From Harmothoe impar (lineage: Eukaryota > Annelida > Polychaeta > Phyllodocida > Polynoidae): a stretch of DNA of 64,000 nt. Location: the NCBI GenBank assembly GCA_947462335.1, contig OX381707.1:38925618-38989617 (forward strand), read 5' to 3'. Under the pieces are notes generated by a model, which saw only the letters and a list, made by a program, of their open reading frames with translations, searched no databases and was not told the origin of the DNA. Positions within the stretch are counted from its first letter, which is position 1. Every line of letters begins with the position of its first letter. Positions 31,301 through 46,300 of the stretch are shown here, one piece after another. The position numbers were made by a program, and so were the translations under genes.

Positions 31301-34300
31301 GAAAGAGACATAACCATTTGATAGCATCCATACATATCTATGTGGTCAATATTTGATGTAACAAGTGATTAAATCTTGATCAGAATATCACATCTTTTTT
31401 TCGAGAAATTATACACATAAAACATTAATGTCAAATTCATGCCTTAAGGTGCCTGTTAAAATGACATAATAGATTTGACATCAACATTACGCATACTTTA
31501 CATATGTAGTACATCTTTATCTTGTCAGATTATTACGTCTATAGGACATCTGTTCTTTAGCTCTCAAATAGTTCACACAATTGACACAAGATGTCTCCTT
31601 CTACCAATATCAATAGAATACAATCTACATTGGCAGTAGTTTGACCATAAATTAGTATCTATTTAACACAATTGATTTACATATAAGACGAAACTTGAAT
31701 AAAATTTTGCCTTGCATGTATGATCTCTTATTTTTGTTTCTATAGAATAATTATTAATGGGAGAACCAGGAAATTAACACGAGCACACCTTTTCTGTGGT
31801 CGCTAAATCTATTCAAATCCCATAGACTGACCATGAGCTGACATCACATCTTGGCCACTGTGCTAGGATCAATGTGCTAAGTATCTGCAGGAATATTGGT
31901 GATATCTACAGGCAAAATACGCTGATTAAATCAATTGCCTTCGATGTTACCTACTTCTGATGGAGAAGTTTTACTCTGGGTGTAGGGTAGACGTTAGATT
32001 CATGATGTCTAAAATGTGTTTGCATCTGGCATCTTATTTATGAAACAAATTTATACCACACAATTAAAATGATTTTGGAATATACCCACCTCACACAATG
32101 TTACAGTTATTCCACTTACTTACATCTTTATATCGCATCTTCCTGATGTCTTTCAAATCTTAAAAAGCAGGTCATATTAATATCATTAAGTTACATTGAA
32201 AAGATGTCTGAAGAATGATGTCTAAACCATTTGCATATAAGACGTAATGAGGCTAAGAATACGACGTAACCAAATGTAGTAAATATCTATTGACAAAAGA
32301 TGTAGAGATGACATGATTAACTACGAGTTTTGCTAGCTGGGAACACATTAAATGGTACTGAAGAAATTTAGTCCAATTTTGTCTCTTATTGCAGTATATA
32401 GAATTAATTTCATCCAACTTCTAATCAAGAATGGGGGAATGCTGATCAAAATATGATCACATTGCAAAATGAGACGCCTAGTGTTGGAGCTCAGAACTAT
32501 GATAGGATATAGTAATGTCGACTTATAGATGTCATATTCTGACAAGATTGTGATGTCTTAAATATGTTATATTGGAATAAATCCATACTCCTATTATTTT
32601 GACGTCACAATCTTGTCAGAATATGACCTATTATAGTTCTGAACTCCAACACTAGGGGTCTCATTTTGCAAGGCTGTCACATTTTGATCAGCATTCATTC
32701 ATTCTTCATTGAAAGGTTGGATCAAATTAATTGTATAAGCTACAATGAGGGACAAGGTTGGACTAAATTTCCTCTGTGATATATAAGGTGTCACTTGTGT
32801 TACAGTGACTTGTTGAACTATTGTTGGATAACCAAGGCACATGGGTGGACACCTTTTCTGTGTCCTTTGCAATTGTATAAGAAGAAATTCTGGCTTTGGG
32901 CAGATATCACATCTGGGCCTCTGGCTAGGATAAATGTGTCTGTAAGGAATGGAAAATGCCTGCAAAGTGTCTTTCACAGAACAGGTGTTTGTTTCCTATG
33001 CAGAGTGCCCATGGACATGTCATACATTGACATAAAATGGACATAATTATATGATGTCTACAATCTCTCTCAGAGGTAGGCCCTATCCTAATTATCCTAT
33101 CTGATTTATAATCACTACTGGGGAGGGGGTATACTCAAAACTGGTATAAATGTCATCCCTAGAACATGCTTGTAGATATCTCCATATCACATCTTTTTGA
33201 TGTGTCTACATTTACATGTTTTAGACATCTTTTACAGCTAGTCATATATATGCCATTATTGTTAAGTCCAAAGGTATCACTGATAAATGTGAGCAGGCAT
33301 GCAGAAAGGGTAATCCGAGGGGAAATTTAAGATTGAAATTTGTGTTCTGATCTTTGAAATGGTGTATCACATGCTTAGCTAGTCCACATAGGGAGGAAGT
33401 ACTGGCCCCCTGAAGACGGGGGTATTCAAAAACAACAAAACCATGAATTTGCCATACCACATACTAAAACCACAATAATCATAAGATATATGTAAAATAT
33501 ATGTAAGATATTTTTGTCAAACTTCATAAAATAGTTTTGTCCATAACTTCCATTATAGAAGAAATATTCATATCCTGATTTCAGCGTTAGATACCTTATG
33601 GATCACGTTATTGACCTGAATTACCTTTATTACATTTTAGAATGAAAGAATGGTTTCCATGGCAACCAGAAATAGGTCAATTTAGGGGAAAAATGTTCCA
33701 AATAAGGATATAAAACATTCCAAATAAGGATATATTCCTTCGAAATGGAATGTTCTAATAAGCATAATCAGAAGCAGCATAAAAAGTTCACCCAAGATAA
33801 ATTTTACATTACTTTATATATTTTCATCAATATCTCCCTTAATATTAGCTCTAGGGCATTTTGCCCTTTCCCCTCGGATTACCCTTCTTGCCTGCCTGCT
33901 CACAAATATGTCTCTTTTATATAAATATGTTTATATAAAATACACATAAATATTGTTACATCAAGAACCCATACAAAAGGACACGTAAAAACTTCTTGCA
34001 TATGTGACATCTTGGGAACGAAAAATTATATCATGAAATTACTAGTTATTTTTATGTAAGGTGCTAGCTGGGGAGGAGTTTCGCCCGGAGCGGGCTGGGG
34101 AATTGCCAAGAGATGGACTATTTGATGTCTTTGGACAGCCAGTTTATCATCATCAACCCCAATACCAACATCCCACGTATGGAGGGTACCCCTTCCAGAT
34201 GTATCAGCCCATGCAGGGAGATTACGGAAATTACGCTCCGATCAATGACGAAGTACAACCAGCGGAAGATTGGTTTCGTCAAGGCGTAGAGCACACAGAT

Positions 34301-37300
34301 CAAGAGGAATCAGAGATAGAAAGGGTAGACCATGCTATGTCGCTAGATTCTGATGATGAAGATGTGGAAGTCTTGTCGCAGCATCAAGATGCGACACAGA
34401 AAGCCTCACAGCCGAAGCCTCAGGAGGAACCGGCTTTGGGGGAGGGAGCGATGGCGAATAGGATAAAGGTGTACACAGTCAAGAAGGCGTACGACCCTAC
34501 AATTGGTAAGGAGATAAACCCTCACCTCGCTAAGAGCATAAATGAATTATTCATAGACGTCTTTGATGACAAGACGTATGAGGCACTTCTGATAAAGCAC
34601 CCTAGAGTGAAGAATATCAGTAGGCTTGCAGTCTCTCGTACAAATGACGAAGTTTACAAAGGACTTCCGTCTGTGATTAAAACCGCGGACAGAGATCTTC
34701 AGAAACTCCAATCAGGCTTAGCAGCAGCTGTGTCCGCGCTAGCACCAGTAGGAGAATTGATGCTAAAGAAAGGCAAGAACGACGAGGACTTAGACGGACT
34801 TGTTGATACCTTTATGGACGCCATTGAGATTATAATCCACACTTCACTGGGATTAGAGGAGAGAAGAAAAGCAGTGGCTAAGCCGCATTTCTTAGGAGAT
34901 GCAGGGACAGGCAAAGCAATCAAGGAAGGTGGCGGAAAAGGAAGGATTGTTATATGGTCCCAATGTTGCAGAGACCATGAAACAGGCTCAGATCACCAAG
35001 AAACTGTCGGAGACTCTGATGAAACGACCAGCTGAGAAGCAGGGGGGTCCCCCAGCTATGAAGCAGAACCAACAGAAGAAGTACACCCCAAAACAGGGTG
35101 GAGCTTACGGAGGGTTCCACTATCAACAGAGGCCTTTCAACCAAAGGTTTCCTAACCCGGGGTATGGCTACCCGAGAGGACCGTTCCAGAACCCTAACGC
35201 GGGGTGGCAACAGTTCTACCCTGGGCAGCAACAGCAGATGCAGTTCAGACCAAGAGGGCAGTACCAGCAAAACTACCGCCCCCGACCACCTGGCCCACCT
35301 AACGCCGACAAGAAACCGGGTTTCTCCAAAAGGAGCGCGTAATTGCGCAGGTAGGTGCTCCTTTTATCAATACTGCGAGTAATTTCCAAGCAGGTAACAT
35401 AACTAGATTTGTAGATGAATGGACTAAATACACCTCTGATCCATGGGTCCTGTCTCAAGTGGCAGGTGTGACCATCCCTTTTCTAGAAGAACCCTATCAA
35501 AGCAGAATTCCTTGGCCTTTGGATTTAAAGACTGAGGAAAAGACTGCGATGACAGGTGAACTAGAGGGGTTACTAGTTAAAGGGGTCATCACAGAAGTGG
35601 AGCATGAAGAGGGAGAGTTCATCTCTAATGTATTTCTTAGACCTAAACCAAATGGACAATTTAGACTTGTACTAGATTTAACCAGGTTAAACAAGAAAGT
35701 AGAATATGAACATTTCAAAATGACTTCATTGTTCACTGCTATGCTCATGTTAAGACCAGGAGCATTCATGGCCTCAGTTGACCTGAAAGATGCATATTAT
35801 AGTGTAGGAATCCAACAAGAGTACAAAAAGCTGTTGAGATTCCAGTGGGAAGGCAGACTCTATCAGTTCGAAGCAGTTCCAAATGGTCTAGCCTGTGCCC
35901 CAAGATCTTTTACAAAAATCTTGACACCAATTTATGCATCCCTCAGAAAACAAGGACATGAGTGTTTCTTCTATATTGATGACTCGTTTATCATTGCAGA
36001 CACCGAGGAAGAGTGTAGACACTCTGCAGAATTGCTAGCTACCACTTTAGACAGTCTAGGCTTTGTCATACATGAGGAGAAATCAGTGTTGGAACCATCC
36101 CAAAAACTGACTTTCTTAGGGTTTGAGTTAGACTCAGTAGATATGGTAGTCAGGCCTACCCCTGAAAAAAGGGAAAAGTTTGATAGAGTAGCTAGAGAGA
36201 TCTTAGAGCTGGAGGAAGTCTCCATCAGAGAAATAGCAGGCCTTGTAGGCCTGATGATTGCCTATGCAGTACCATTAGACTTTGGTGCAGCACATATTAA
36301 ACTCTTAGAAATAGAGAAAAATGTGGCTCTTAAAGCAAACAAAGGGAACTTTGATGCTACAATGACTCTGTCTGACAGAGTCAAGGTGGACATTCAATGG
36401 TGGATAGATCATCTCCCTTCTGGAGAGAGAATCATAGACAAGGGGGACCCTACTCTAGAAGTCTTTACTGACGCCTCAGGCGAAGGTTGGGGTGCCCACA
36501 AGGGCACTAAGACAGCCGGGGGCAGATTTATAGGGGATGAATTGGATGAGCATATTAATATCAAAGAATTAGTAGCTATCCTTTTTGGTCTTCAAAGTCT
36601 GGTCAGACAGAAGAGTTAACATATCCAGATTATAACAGACAATACCACTGCATTGACATATGTCAAAAACATGGGGGGAGTCAAGTCACCCCCTTGTAAT
36701 GAGATATCAGGTCAGGTCCGCTCTAAGCTTAATATTACCAAGGGTAGACAATTCCAGTTTTGGAAGCCACCCCCTAGTTTGCCAGGTCTGTAAGGCAATT
36801 TACAACATGAGGCCACCAAAATCTAGGTACTCCCAGTTTTGGGACATTAAAAGTGTGTTGCGGTTATTTAAAGATTGGGGCCAGAATAAGGATTTGTCCC
36901 TTAAAGACCTATCGAGGAAACTGGTCATGCTCCTTCTACTCACGACCGCCCAGAGAGGGCAGACCATAGTTAGTCTGACCCTGAAGGGTCTCGAGGTGGG
37001 AAACAGAGAGGCTGTTTTCCACCTGGAGACCCTTCTGAAGCATAACAGGGTCGGTGATCCTCTGGACACCCTAAAGATCAAAGCGTTTCCTGAGTGCAAA
37101 CGACTATGTGTTCTAGCAGCCCTTAAGAACTACCTATCACGTACAGAGGAGTTTAGACCGAATACTTCGGAAGGTGCCCTATTAATAAGTTTCCGGGCCC
37201 CTCACAAGTCTATTAGTCGCGACACTTTAGGTCGCTGGACAGTGTCTGTGCTGGCTGATGCCGGCATAGACACACACAGGTATAGCAGCCACTCCACTAG

Positions 37301-40300
37301 AGGTGTCTCGACCTCAGCTGCTAGGGTTATGGGAGTCCCCATAAACACCATCCTGAAACAGGCCTCCTGGAGGAGCGCAAGCTCCTTCAGGAGGTTCTAC
37401 AACCGTGAGCTAGAGCATGATGTTGATGCTCTAGCTCACGGTGTCCTGCACCAGGTTGCCATTGAATAATGGGAGCTTGGTGCAGGGTTTCATCTTTGAA
37501 ACCTACTGTATAATATGTGTTTTCATAAAACTCAGGGACATAATCATTCTATGTGTATAATAATATGTACTGTTAGAATATAATAAATTGCTACTTATGA
37601 TATACCCCTAAAATGTATGTAACTATAAAATAGTATACATCTTAAAAAAGGGGGAAAATTGCTAAAGTATTTTATACAAAAACTATAAAATAGTTGAGGT
37701 TGTTGCCTCCAACCAAAAATAAAGGTTATTATTATTTAAACACAGGTGTGTGTTTTCTAAAACAGAAATGAAAATGTTTTTAAAAGACAACCAAAAACTA
37801 AATTCTTGGTGGTCAAAATGTCAAAAGGTGAAACCTAGCACAGAATGGTTTAATTCATCTGAACTATGAAATAAAGTTGAAAAGTTTGAAAAGAGTGGTT
37901 TGTGCACTTTGTTGTAAAAAAAACAACAAAAAACAACAACAAAAAACAAAAAAAAAAAAACTAATTATATATATTTTAAAAGTCCAGAAAGTAAAATTCT
38001 GTGGGTGGTACACAGCTTATTCATGCTTGAATATAGTGGAGGGATAAATGAATATTGGACTTGAAAGAATTAGAATTTCACTATCTGTATTGATAGGAAT
38101 GAAGAAGCTTAAGGTACTCTAAACTTCTCGTGTACTTCCGGAACACTTTAAGGTTGCCGGAGGTAAAATATTGAGATTAAAAGAGCTTACCTGTAAGTGA
38201 ATTTTGATATCTATTTTACCGAGGGCAACCTGTAGTGTTGCGGTGAGTACATGCCCGACCCGCCTCAACCCTATTTGGAGGTGTACTCACAGTGTGAGTA
38301 AAATAGATAATTGACACTACAGGTTGCCGGAGTTTAATTAAGGTTAAGCTCATAAAATATTTTAAGAAAGTGTTCCTTAATTAATTAAGCTTCTTCATTC
38401 TCTATCGCTCTGAATACTGACGTCACTCGCGCATGCGCTCTTCCTTCTCGTGTACTCACCGCAACACTACAGGTTGCCCTCGGTAAAATAGATATCAAAA
38501 TTCACTTACAGGTAAGCTCTTTTAATCTCAATATTATGCATACAAATGCAGACCTCCGCATCAATTGAAAATGAATATAAGCTTTCATCTTATGTAACTT
38601 AATTACAGATCAATATCATTTATAAATCAATGAGAAGAAATCATTTTAAGTAAGGTGTTATTTATACATATGAAAACCATGCTTCAATTCATCTCTCCAG
38701 AAATGATGAGGACTCTTTGGAGGCAGAGAAAGAAAAGGCATCGGCAAGTGGAGGGGAAATCGGTATCCTTGTGAACCATGATGAACTTATCCCCGTCAGC
38801 AAGGGAAACCGCATAGTTTCTGTAAGTATTATGCAAGGTGTTCAAAGCTTGTTATTGACATAGTAGGTTATATAGTAATACACCCCTAGGAGGTGGCTAT
38901 ATTTGTAGTGGTACGCTGTAATATTTCTATAGAACCGGATTGGTTTATTCAATTGTGTTTACTGTGGCGTATCCGGGCCGCACTCCTGTCCGGACTCCAG
39001 GATGTGATTACATAATCCGGCACCTGAGGATTGGTGGAGTGCGACCTGGTGATATGCACTGAGCCGGGACCGCCACGTGTGACCCGAACTTGTTCGGGTA
39101 CCGCGTCGGGAACTCAAGTGTTTATGAGTTATGAAGTGGAATTATATAATCTCCGGTATATAAACCCCTGGGTTCTTCTACTCGGGGACTCAGTCTTGCT
39201 GTGCACTTCAGCCGGCTTGGTTGTTCCTCAACAGAGATTCCTAGAACTCTGTTGTACTTTGTAGACTGGTCCTGCTGCTGCTCCTACCTCGGTGACCCTG
39301 CGTCTCTCTCCGTTCCACCCTTTGGGGGAACATTGGAGATAGACGCATTGGTATTCAACTCAGAGTCTGACTCCCTCTGCGGAGTACGGCTCATTGACTC
39401 AGGGTTCATACCCTGAGGCATATACGACGCCTGGCTTTTCCTTTAAGACGTTTTTTAGCCATTTTAAATGCATATTACTCAGTTTCTATTCTAGTTAGAA
39501 AAAAACAATAAGCTAAAATAAAGGGCAAGATCGGGGGACAAATATTTCCTTCAAAAAGTAAATCAATACCTCTTTTTTTCTATTCGCAAATCAACTGCGA
39601 TCTTTGCGTATTTTTTCTCTCTTTTTGTTAAAGTCTTAAGTACTGTTAAATGACTACCCTCTAAATGAACTCTGCATAGGGTGCAAGGTTAAAAAAAACA
39701 CTGGACCTGATAGAAATCCTATTCTTACCAAAGAAGTACAACATTTCTATCATTCTGGCATTAATCTACCATCTAACACACCGAAATACCATCCAAATGA
39801 GCTGAAATGCCCTCTATAACATTTAAATCACTTAAATGAACTTCATATAATACCCTATACATACCAAACACAAGGATCACTTTTAGTTCCCGTACTACCC
39901 GTCTTCTACATGGTGGCGCCACAAGTATTTTATTTCCACCTGTGGTACCGCTGCTACTCACAAGGGGGTGTGTTGGTTGGACAGAAGATTAGTATACCTG
40001 CAATCCACAAGGGGGCTCTGTGTCGTCACCTATTGCCGCGCTATATACATCACAGTTGGTATTTTTGAACTCGCTTTTTGACAGGGACAGAAGGCGGTAC
40101 ATGCCTGCAGCCAGCGACTGTCGCCCACACCCACCTGCACACCCACACCCACCTGCTCTCCCACACCCACCATGACTTAAGGGTACCTTTAAACAAGGAA
40201 TGCATTTCTGATGCCAGAATTGACAAATAAATGAGTATAAGGGAGTACTATATCTAACTGCACACCCAGGTTTGTCGAAATGGTGTTAAACATCCATTAC

Positions 40301-43300
40301 TCATTCACACACCCAGCTTACCCTGAGTCATCTGTGAGGCCACTCACACGCTCAATCTTTGGGAGTTTACTGGGATAGGAGAGAGCCTTGGACATAGGAG
40401 AGAGCCTAGGAATTGTCTATAAGACCGTGAGCGTATCACTCCTGTATGTTAATACATCACATGTTGTTGGAAAGCATATTTGAATATCACTATCTGTCTG
40501 TATGATTACGAGCCATATGTCAAATGAATAAAGAGTCATTTCTAACAACCTATTTTCGAATCTGGAGTTTTTCATAGCTCATGACTATTTTAGAATAGCC
40601 AACAGCTACATATTTAAGAGCTCTTTTTCTCTTTTGAGAGCCAGGGTATCTAGCAGGATCCGTACCCACAGCCTCAGAACTATTGAGCCCACAAGCTAAC
40701 CAACTGCTCCATCAGGACTCATGCAATGATACTCATCACCCAATAGTATACCGTAAATGCCCGTTTAAGCGCAGGAGTCTCGTTTAAGCGCAGGTCTCGT
40801 TTAAGCGCAGGTCTAGGACCCCTCTGAAACGCAAAATCTCTCTTTAAAGGTACTCATATAAGCGCAGGTCCTTGTATAAGCGCAGGGGGTAACAGGGAGT
40901 TGAAATTTTTAAGCGCAGGGGCGCTTAAACGGGCCCCTATGGTATGTACTGCTTCTGCCTTTTGAGACCAATGAGTAATGCTATTCAAAAATATTGAGGG
41001 GTTTGAACCACATTTGTCCTAATCCCAACAAGAACTACCCTGTACCCTAGCAGCAGGACCACACAGCCACATGTGTTTGAGCTTGTTAACTAAGGCCTAT
41101 GCTGGTGAGGCATTGTCCCATTAGACAAAGTAAAGAGTGCTGTTTAGTTGGTGGTGCTGTTGTATAAATCAGGGGCTCCGTGTCTTTTTTTTCTTTTTTT
41201 TTTCTCTTGAAATATCAGAATAGCCAACTAGCTGAATAGGGTCAATGGTGGTGAGGCATTGTCCCATTAGACAAAGTTAAGAGTACTGTTTAGTTAGTGC
41301 TGCTGTTATATAATTTGGGGGCTCCGTCCCCGCACCCCCATTTTCTTTTTTTTTCTTTTCTGTCTTTTTCTTGAAATATCAGAATAGCCAAAGAAATAAA
41401 AAATGTATATCAGACTTATCAAAAGTTCTGCTTGACATTGGATTCGGACCCAGTTTCTGGAAGTCCAAACGAGAAATACCATGTACTCAAGCATTTTGAC
41501 CACTATGTCTGGTTGTGAGTCTTGGTTCATGGTAAGTATTATATATGACTAGGTTGTATCAGAATGAGGCTACACTCTTCAAGCATATGCTATGGTCATT
41601 ATATTTCTATGAGAACACACAGAGTACGTGTTTGATGATCATATAACCTCCTAGGAGGGTTATACAGGTTAAACCACGGTGGTGGGGCAGAACAATAGAG
41701 TTCGCACCTTGGTTATACAGCATACCCTGGTTTAAATCAGATAGACAATGGTTATGAAAAGGTATGTAGATTAACCACAGCTTGCTGGTAGGGTGACTTG
41801 GGCTTCGCCCTCGTCTGGCCCCCACCAGCAAGCTGTGGTTAATTCTACATACCTTTTCATAACCATTGTCTATCTATTACATATCCTCCTAGGCCACATA
41901 TGTGGAAAAAAAGGTGTAATCAGGCTATTATACATAATCAATCTATGCAAGCGGGCTGTATGTCGGATATACTCCTGGTGTCTCGAGTCATTGATATAAG
42001 CCTCGGCCTTCGGCCTTGGCTTATATCAATGATACTGCCTCTCGACCCCCAGGAGTATATCCAGTACATACTTCTCTAGATTGTTAACTTGTCCGTTTAT
42101 GCTGCTGTATCGACCTATGATTAATTCCCATTCATTTCAGTAATATGAGGTCTATAGTTAATCACAGGTAATCTAAGCTATGAGTGCTTCCCAGTTTTCT
42201 ATCTTTTTTGACAATATTTGAAATTACTGTTTTTTTTGTGTTTTTTTTCAAAATATCTCTGTATTTTTTATGTTTATATAGTATGTTAAGCGGACTCATG
42301 CACTGGATAAGTTTGTCTTCGTTGTTTCGGTGATGTCGCTGATTCTCCTTTCAATCTGCCTTGTGAACGCTCAGTGGCTCATTCCATACTACTTCACAGT
42401 CAGCTCCCCTATCCTCATGATCATCAGAGTTTTTACCTTCTGGTAATTAACAATTTTCTCTCATATACTTACATTTTTCACTGATATAAAATTCAATGTT
42501 GACTACCGACTCAATGAGAAATATATAGGAAATATTCATGGTTCATGTGGATGAGGAATTATATGTTATTTTATAAAATGAAATAAATGATGCTTTCATG
42601 CCTGCAATCACAATGTCCCATCAAGTTATAATATTGTTGATAATTCTATTGCTTTCAAACGTTGATAACACATGTATATATATTTACCTTTCCTATCTTT
42701 ATTCAGGCAATACAAATGGCAGTACTTTTTGATCGACTTTTGTTATTTCGTAAATGCTTTCACGCTTATTGCATTATGGTAAGTGATATCAGCTCATCTG
42801 TGAAAGATGTACTCCTAAATAGACTAAATGTGTAGACTTTAGATATTGCACCGAGTATCATAAGATAGTACCGTAAATTCCCGCGTACTACCCGCGGGTT
42901 ATATGCGAACCAAACTCAGCTTTCATTTGATACCAGACATGCCTATACAGGGTGCGGGTTATACGAGGGTTTTTATCACTATAGAACAGTACTAAAATAT
43001 GAATTTTCAGATCCAAAAACGGGTTATAGCATTCTCCTGAGTTGGGGGTGCGGGTTATACGCGAGATGCGGGTAGTACGCGGGAATTTACGGTAGTTGGA
43101 GATAACTCTGTTTGAATATCTTAATTTCAAAGGCAAAGCTGCACTTTTAGAAATCTATTTAGATTTTAACACCTTTCTAAAAAGATTATATTCTATTTGG
43201 TAAATGCATAACATATCATACCATTAATTGTTTCATTTCCCCCAACAGGGCTGCTCCAGATAACCCGATTGTTTTCTGCGTACTTTTTGGTCTCACAAAT

Positions 43301-46300
43301 GGTCCGTTGGCGTGGGCAATTCCTTTGTTCGGAAACTCTATAGTCTTTCATCAAACTGAGAAAATGACTTCAGTCTTCATTCATGCACTACCATTTTTCT
43401 TAACATACAGGTAAAGTGATGCTTGATTCTGCCATTCAGATAGAAAACATGACGTTTTGCTAACTCTACTGAAGTTAAGTTATGAAAGATTGAGCATGTG
43501 AGTGTCCCAGGGATAATAACATCATTCCCAAAAACTGTTTAATGTACATTTTATTTTATCTTCTTTAACCATGTAGCACGTATTAGTGCATAACATGATT
43601 CTTTATGTTGTCCCCTCATTGTATAACACCATCATGCGATCGTCATAGGGGTCGCCAGACCAATAGCTAACAAGCTATAAAAAACATGAAACTGGAATCA
43701 TTCCTACAAATTAGTTCCAGATTGTTTCACCCCGTTTTACCCCTGGAACTGTGTGCTCATTTCGTGCATTTTGTGTGACATGTATACCATGTAACAGACT
43801 CACACACACTGACACAGTGTTCCATGGAACAGATTCACACAGTTCTGACAGATTTTTAAAAAGCTTATTCACACCAAATGACAAACTCATTCAATCAGGT
43901 TCCTAGCATTTCAACATAGGGCTGATGAATATATGTACCATTATAACCATCAACATTAGAGTTCACATGAGCAGCAGGAGATAGCCAGGCTTTTATCCAA
44001 ACATGATGACCAGAGGAAAGGGGTCTAACATCTGGACCTCTTAATGCTGCTTTCATTAAAATGATATGGCATCTATTTATATACATAATGAATGTTAATA
44101 GAAGGACAGGTGCATTGTCTGATAAACAATACATTGGGACCCTGTTTAGATACTTATAGCTAAAGAAAATCATTCTTTTTAATCAGGAAAAGGGGTACAA
44201 TCAACTTTGATGACACCTGGTGCCACACATAACAGGTATTTGTGTGATGCAGTGTCACCTAGTTTCCTTTCTGGCACACACTCACACATCTTCAAACATA
44301 ACCATTATCACTTTGTCAGGTTGGAATAGTGCATGGTTTTGACACCAGGTGTCATCTTTGTTGTTCCTTGTTATTCTCATGGGTGAAATGGAATCATTTT
44401 CATTGTTTATAACCATAATAACATGTTGTCAATGCAACTTAGACCTAGCTAAACACCTCTAATTCTATCAAGTTCCATTAGTGATTGAAAAACACACCAT
44501 ATGATTTGATTAAAGCGGCATTAAGAGGGACAGACCACAGACACCTTTCCTCTGGTGATCTTGTTTGGATAAAGGTCTGACCTTTTGTTACATGTGTATA
44601 TATACAGCTGATAATTGGCATGAATTGTACACAACTTCATCAGGCCTACACTACCATGGTAGGAATCTTGTTGAACGAGATAGTATGCCCATATACAGCA
44701 GGAAGTGCACTAACAGATTTCTGCCATGGTGCCCTATGCCAACTTCTAAATATAATGAGTATTACAAACTAAACAGACTTTCCTTTCTTTTTCACAAAAA
44801 TCAAAAAAAGTGAAACAATATAGTTGGAAACATTTTTGTGCCATGGTACATGATGCTGTGTGAATATGTGTGAATTTGTGTGAATATGTGTGAGTATGTG
44901 CCACTTCTTGTCCTATGGGGTATGGTGTCATATTGTGCCAATTAGTTCCATAGGACAACAGTCACACAAAGTGCACGTTCCAGAAACTAAGTCAAACTAA
45001 TTTGCTGGGTAGCCTATGTATTTTTCAGTATAATAAACAAATCACAACAACAAAAACAATACCCTCTGGAGCAAGTGGAGTCTGTAATGTTTATCTCATG
45101 TTCCCTTATGCTTGTCAATTTGTTCATGATCTTCCAAGATAGATGGCAATTTGGGTAAGACAGAGCACAAATGCCACCACTTTCATCTTAAGCTATGAGC
45201 AGATTTCTGTTTTTTGATTCAACACTGGAATTTCCACTTCTTCAATGCTAAAGGGTATAGGAGTAAAGTAAAGATGAAGGCCCATAGAGTAAGATATTTG
45301 AAAAAGTCCAAATCTGTCCCCCGATCTTGACTATCCAGCAGTACATTCCTTTCATGTCTATGTCATCAACTGTCACAATGACATGAGTTTCCCTGTGGCT
45401 CAAAAACGTCTTAAAATGGAATTTAGGCATCGTATATGACTCTGTGTTAGTAACCCTGAGTCAAGATGCACAGAAGGAGATTTCTCTCTAACATTGTACA
45501 ATATGATATTTATGTATACAACTTTTTTCCCTTATTCTGCAGCATTCGTTGGTTCCCAACATACATTTCACGCTATTGGTACAAGCCGTTCATTTCAACA
45601 TTTGATCAGGATATCTCATACTTATTGATATGGGTAGTAGCAGTTCCCTTTGGCTGCTATTTTGTTCAAAATGTAAGTAGCATATTTCTACACTTTTTTT
45701 TTGTCCTTTCTCACATTCTAAGATAATAATTTACATTTGTATTATGTGTAATTAGGATATGATCAGGGTTTCTACTTTCTTATCAACGCTGCAGATGTTC
45801 ACTCATAGCAACAAAACATGTGTGCTTTATTATATACATGTAAATAGAATTGTGTATTAAACCTCAATGTGCCCAGGCACATATGTTTTACAGCTTTAGT
45901 TACATTTAATTCATTTTTACAGTGTTTTACAATGCTGGTTATACATGTGATATGCCGCCCCGGACCAGAGTACCTGTACACTTACAACTACATGACAGAA
46001 AGCAAATTTGTCAAACTTGTCAAATGTGTAGGACCCAAGTATGTGTGAACTTATGGCACTCTTAGTACTCAAATAATCAGTTTCTGGAACGGCAAGATCT
46101 TATATTCGTAGAATTGTGTTATAATAATGCATACTTTAGAAATCTAAAATAAGAATACAGACAAGGTTTTCCTTCTGTTACACATTTATTGAAATACTAG
46201 AGCACTGTAAGTGACCGTAGCTTTTAGGATGTTTCCTTCTAAAGGATAAGAACTAACCCTCCCAATCCAATGCGATAGTAAGCTCCAAATCATTTGGTTT

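Larger units (their letters stand above)
29821..38536 (+). mobile_element. Degenerate DIRS-type retrotransposon
   Basis: A gag-like gene, a reverse transcriptase/RNase H and a tyrosine recombinase lie in that order on the plus strand, which defines DIRS elements. The left end (29821-29866) reappears inverted at 38125-38170, and a further inverted block follows to 38536, matching DIRS inverted terminal and internal complementary repeats. Gag is frameshifted and split by a 3.6-kb foldback insertion. RNase H is cut by a TAA, and sequence is missing between RNase H and recombinase. No methyltransferase ORF was seen. The copy lies in intron 1 of the acyltransferase gene in the same orientation. 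Confidence 0.88.

Noticed and set aside
34061..34075. Start codon for gag at 34061
   Set aside because: The first codons are the end of the inserted foldback element (GTGCTAGCTGGG) and the apparent start is GTG.
36660..36780. Recombinase starting at the ATG-like codon near 36660
   Set aside because: The first residues are out-of-frame RNase H sequence; recognisable recombinase begins only at about 36780.
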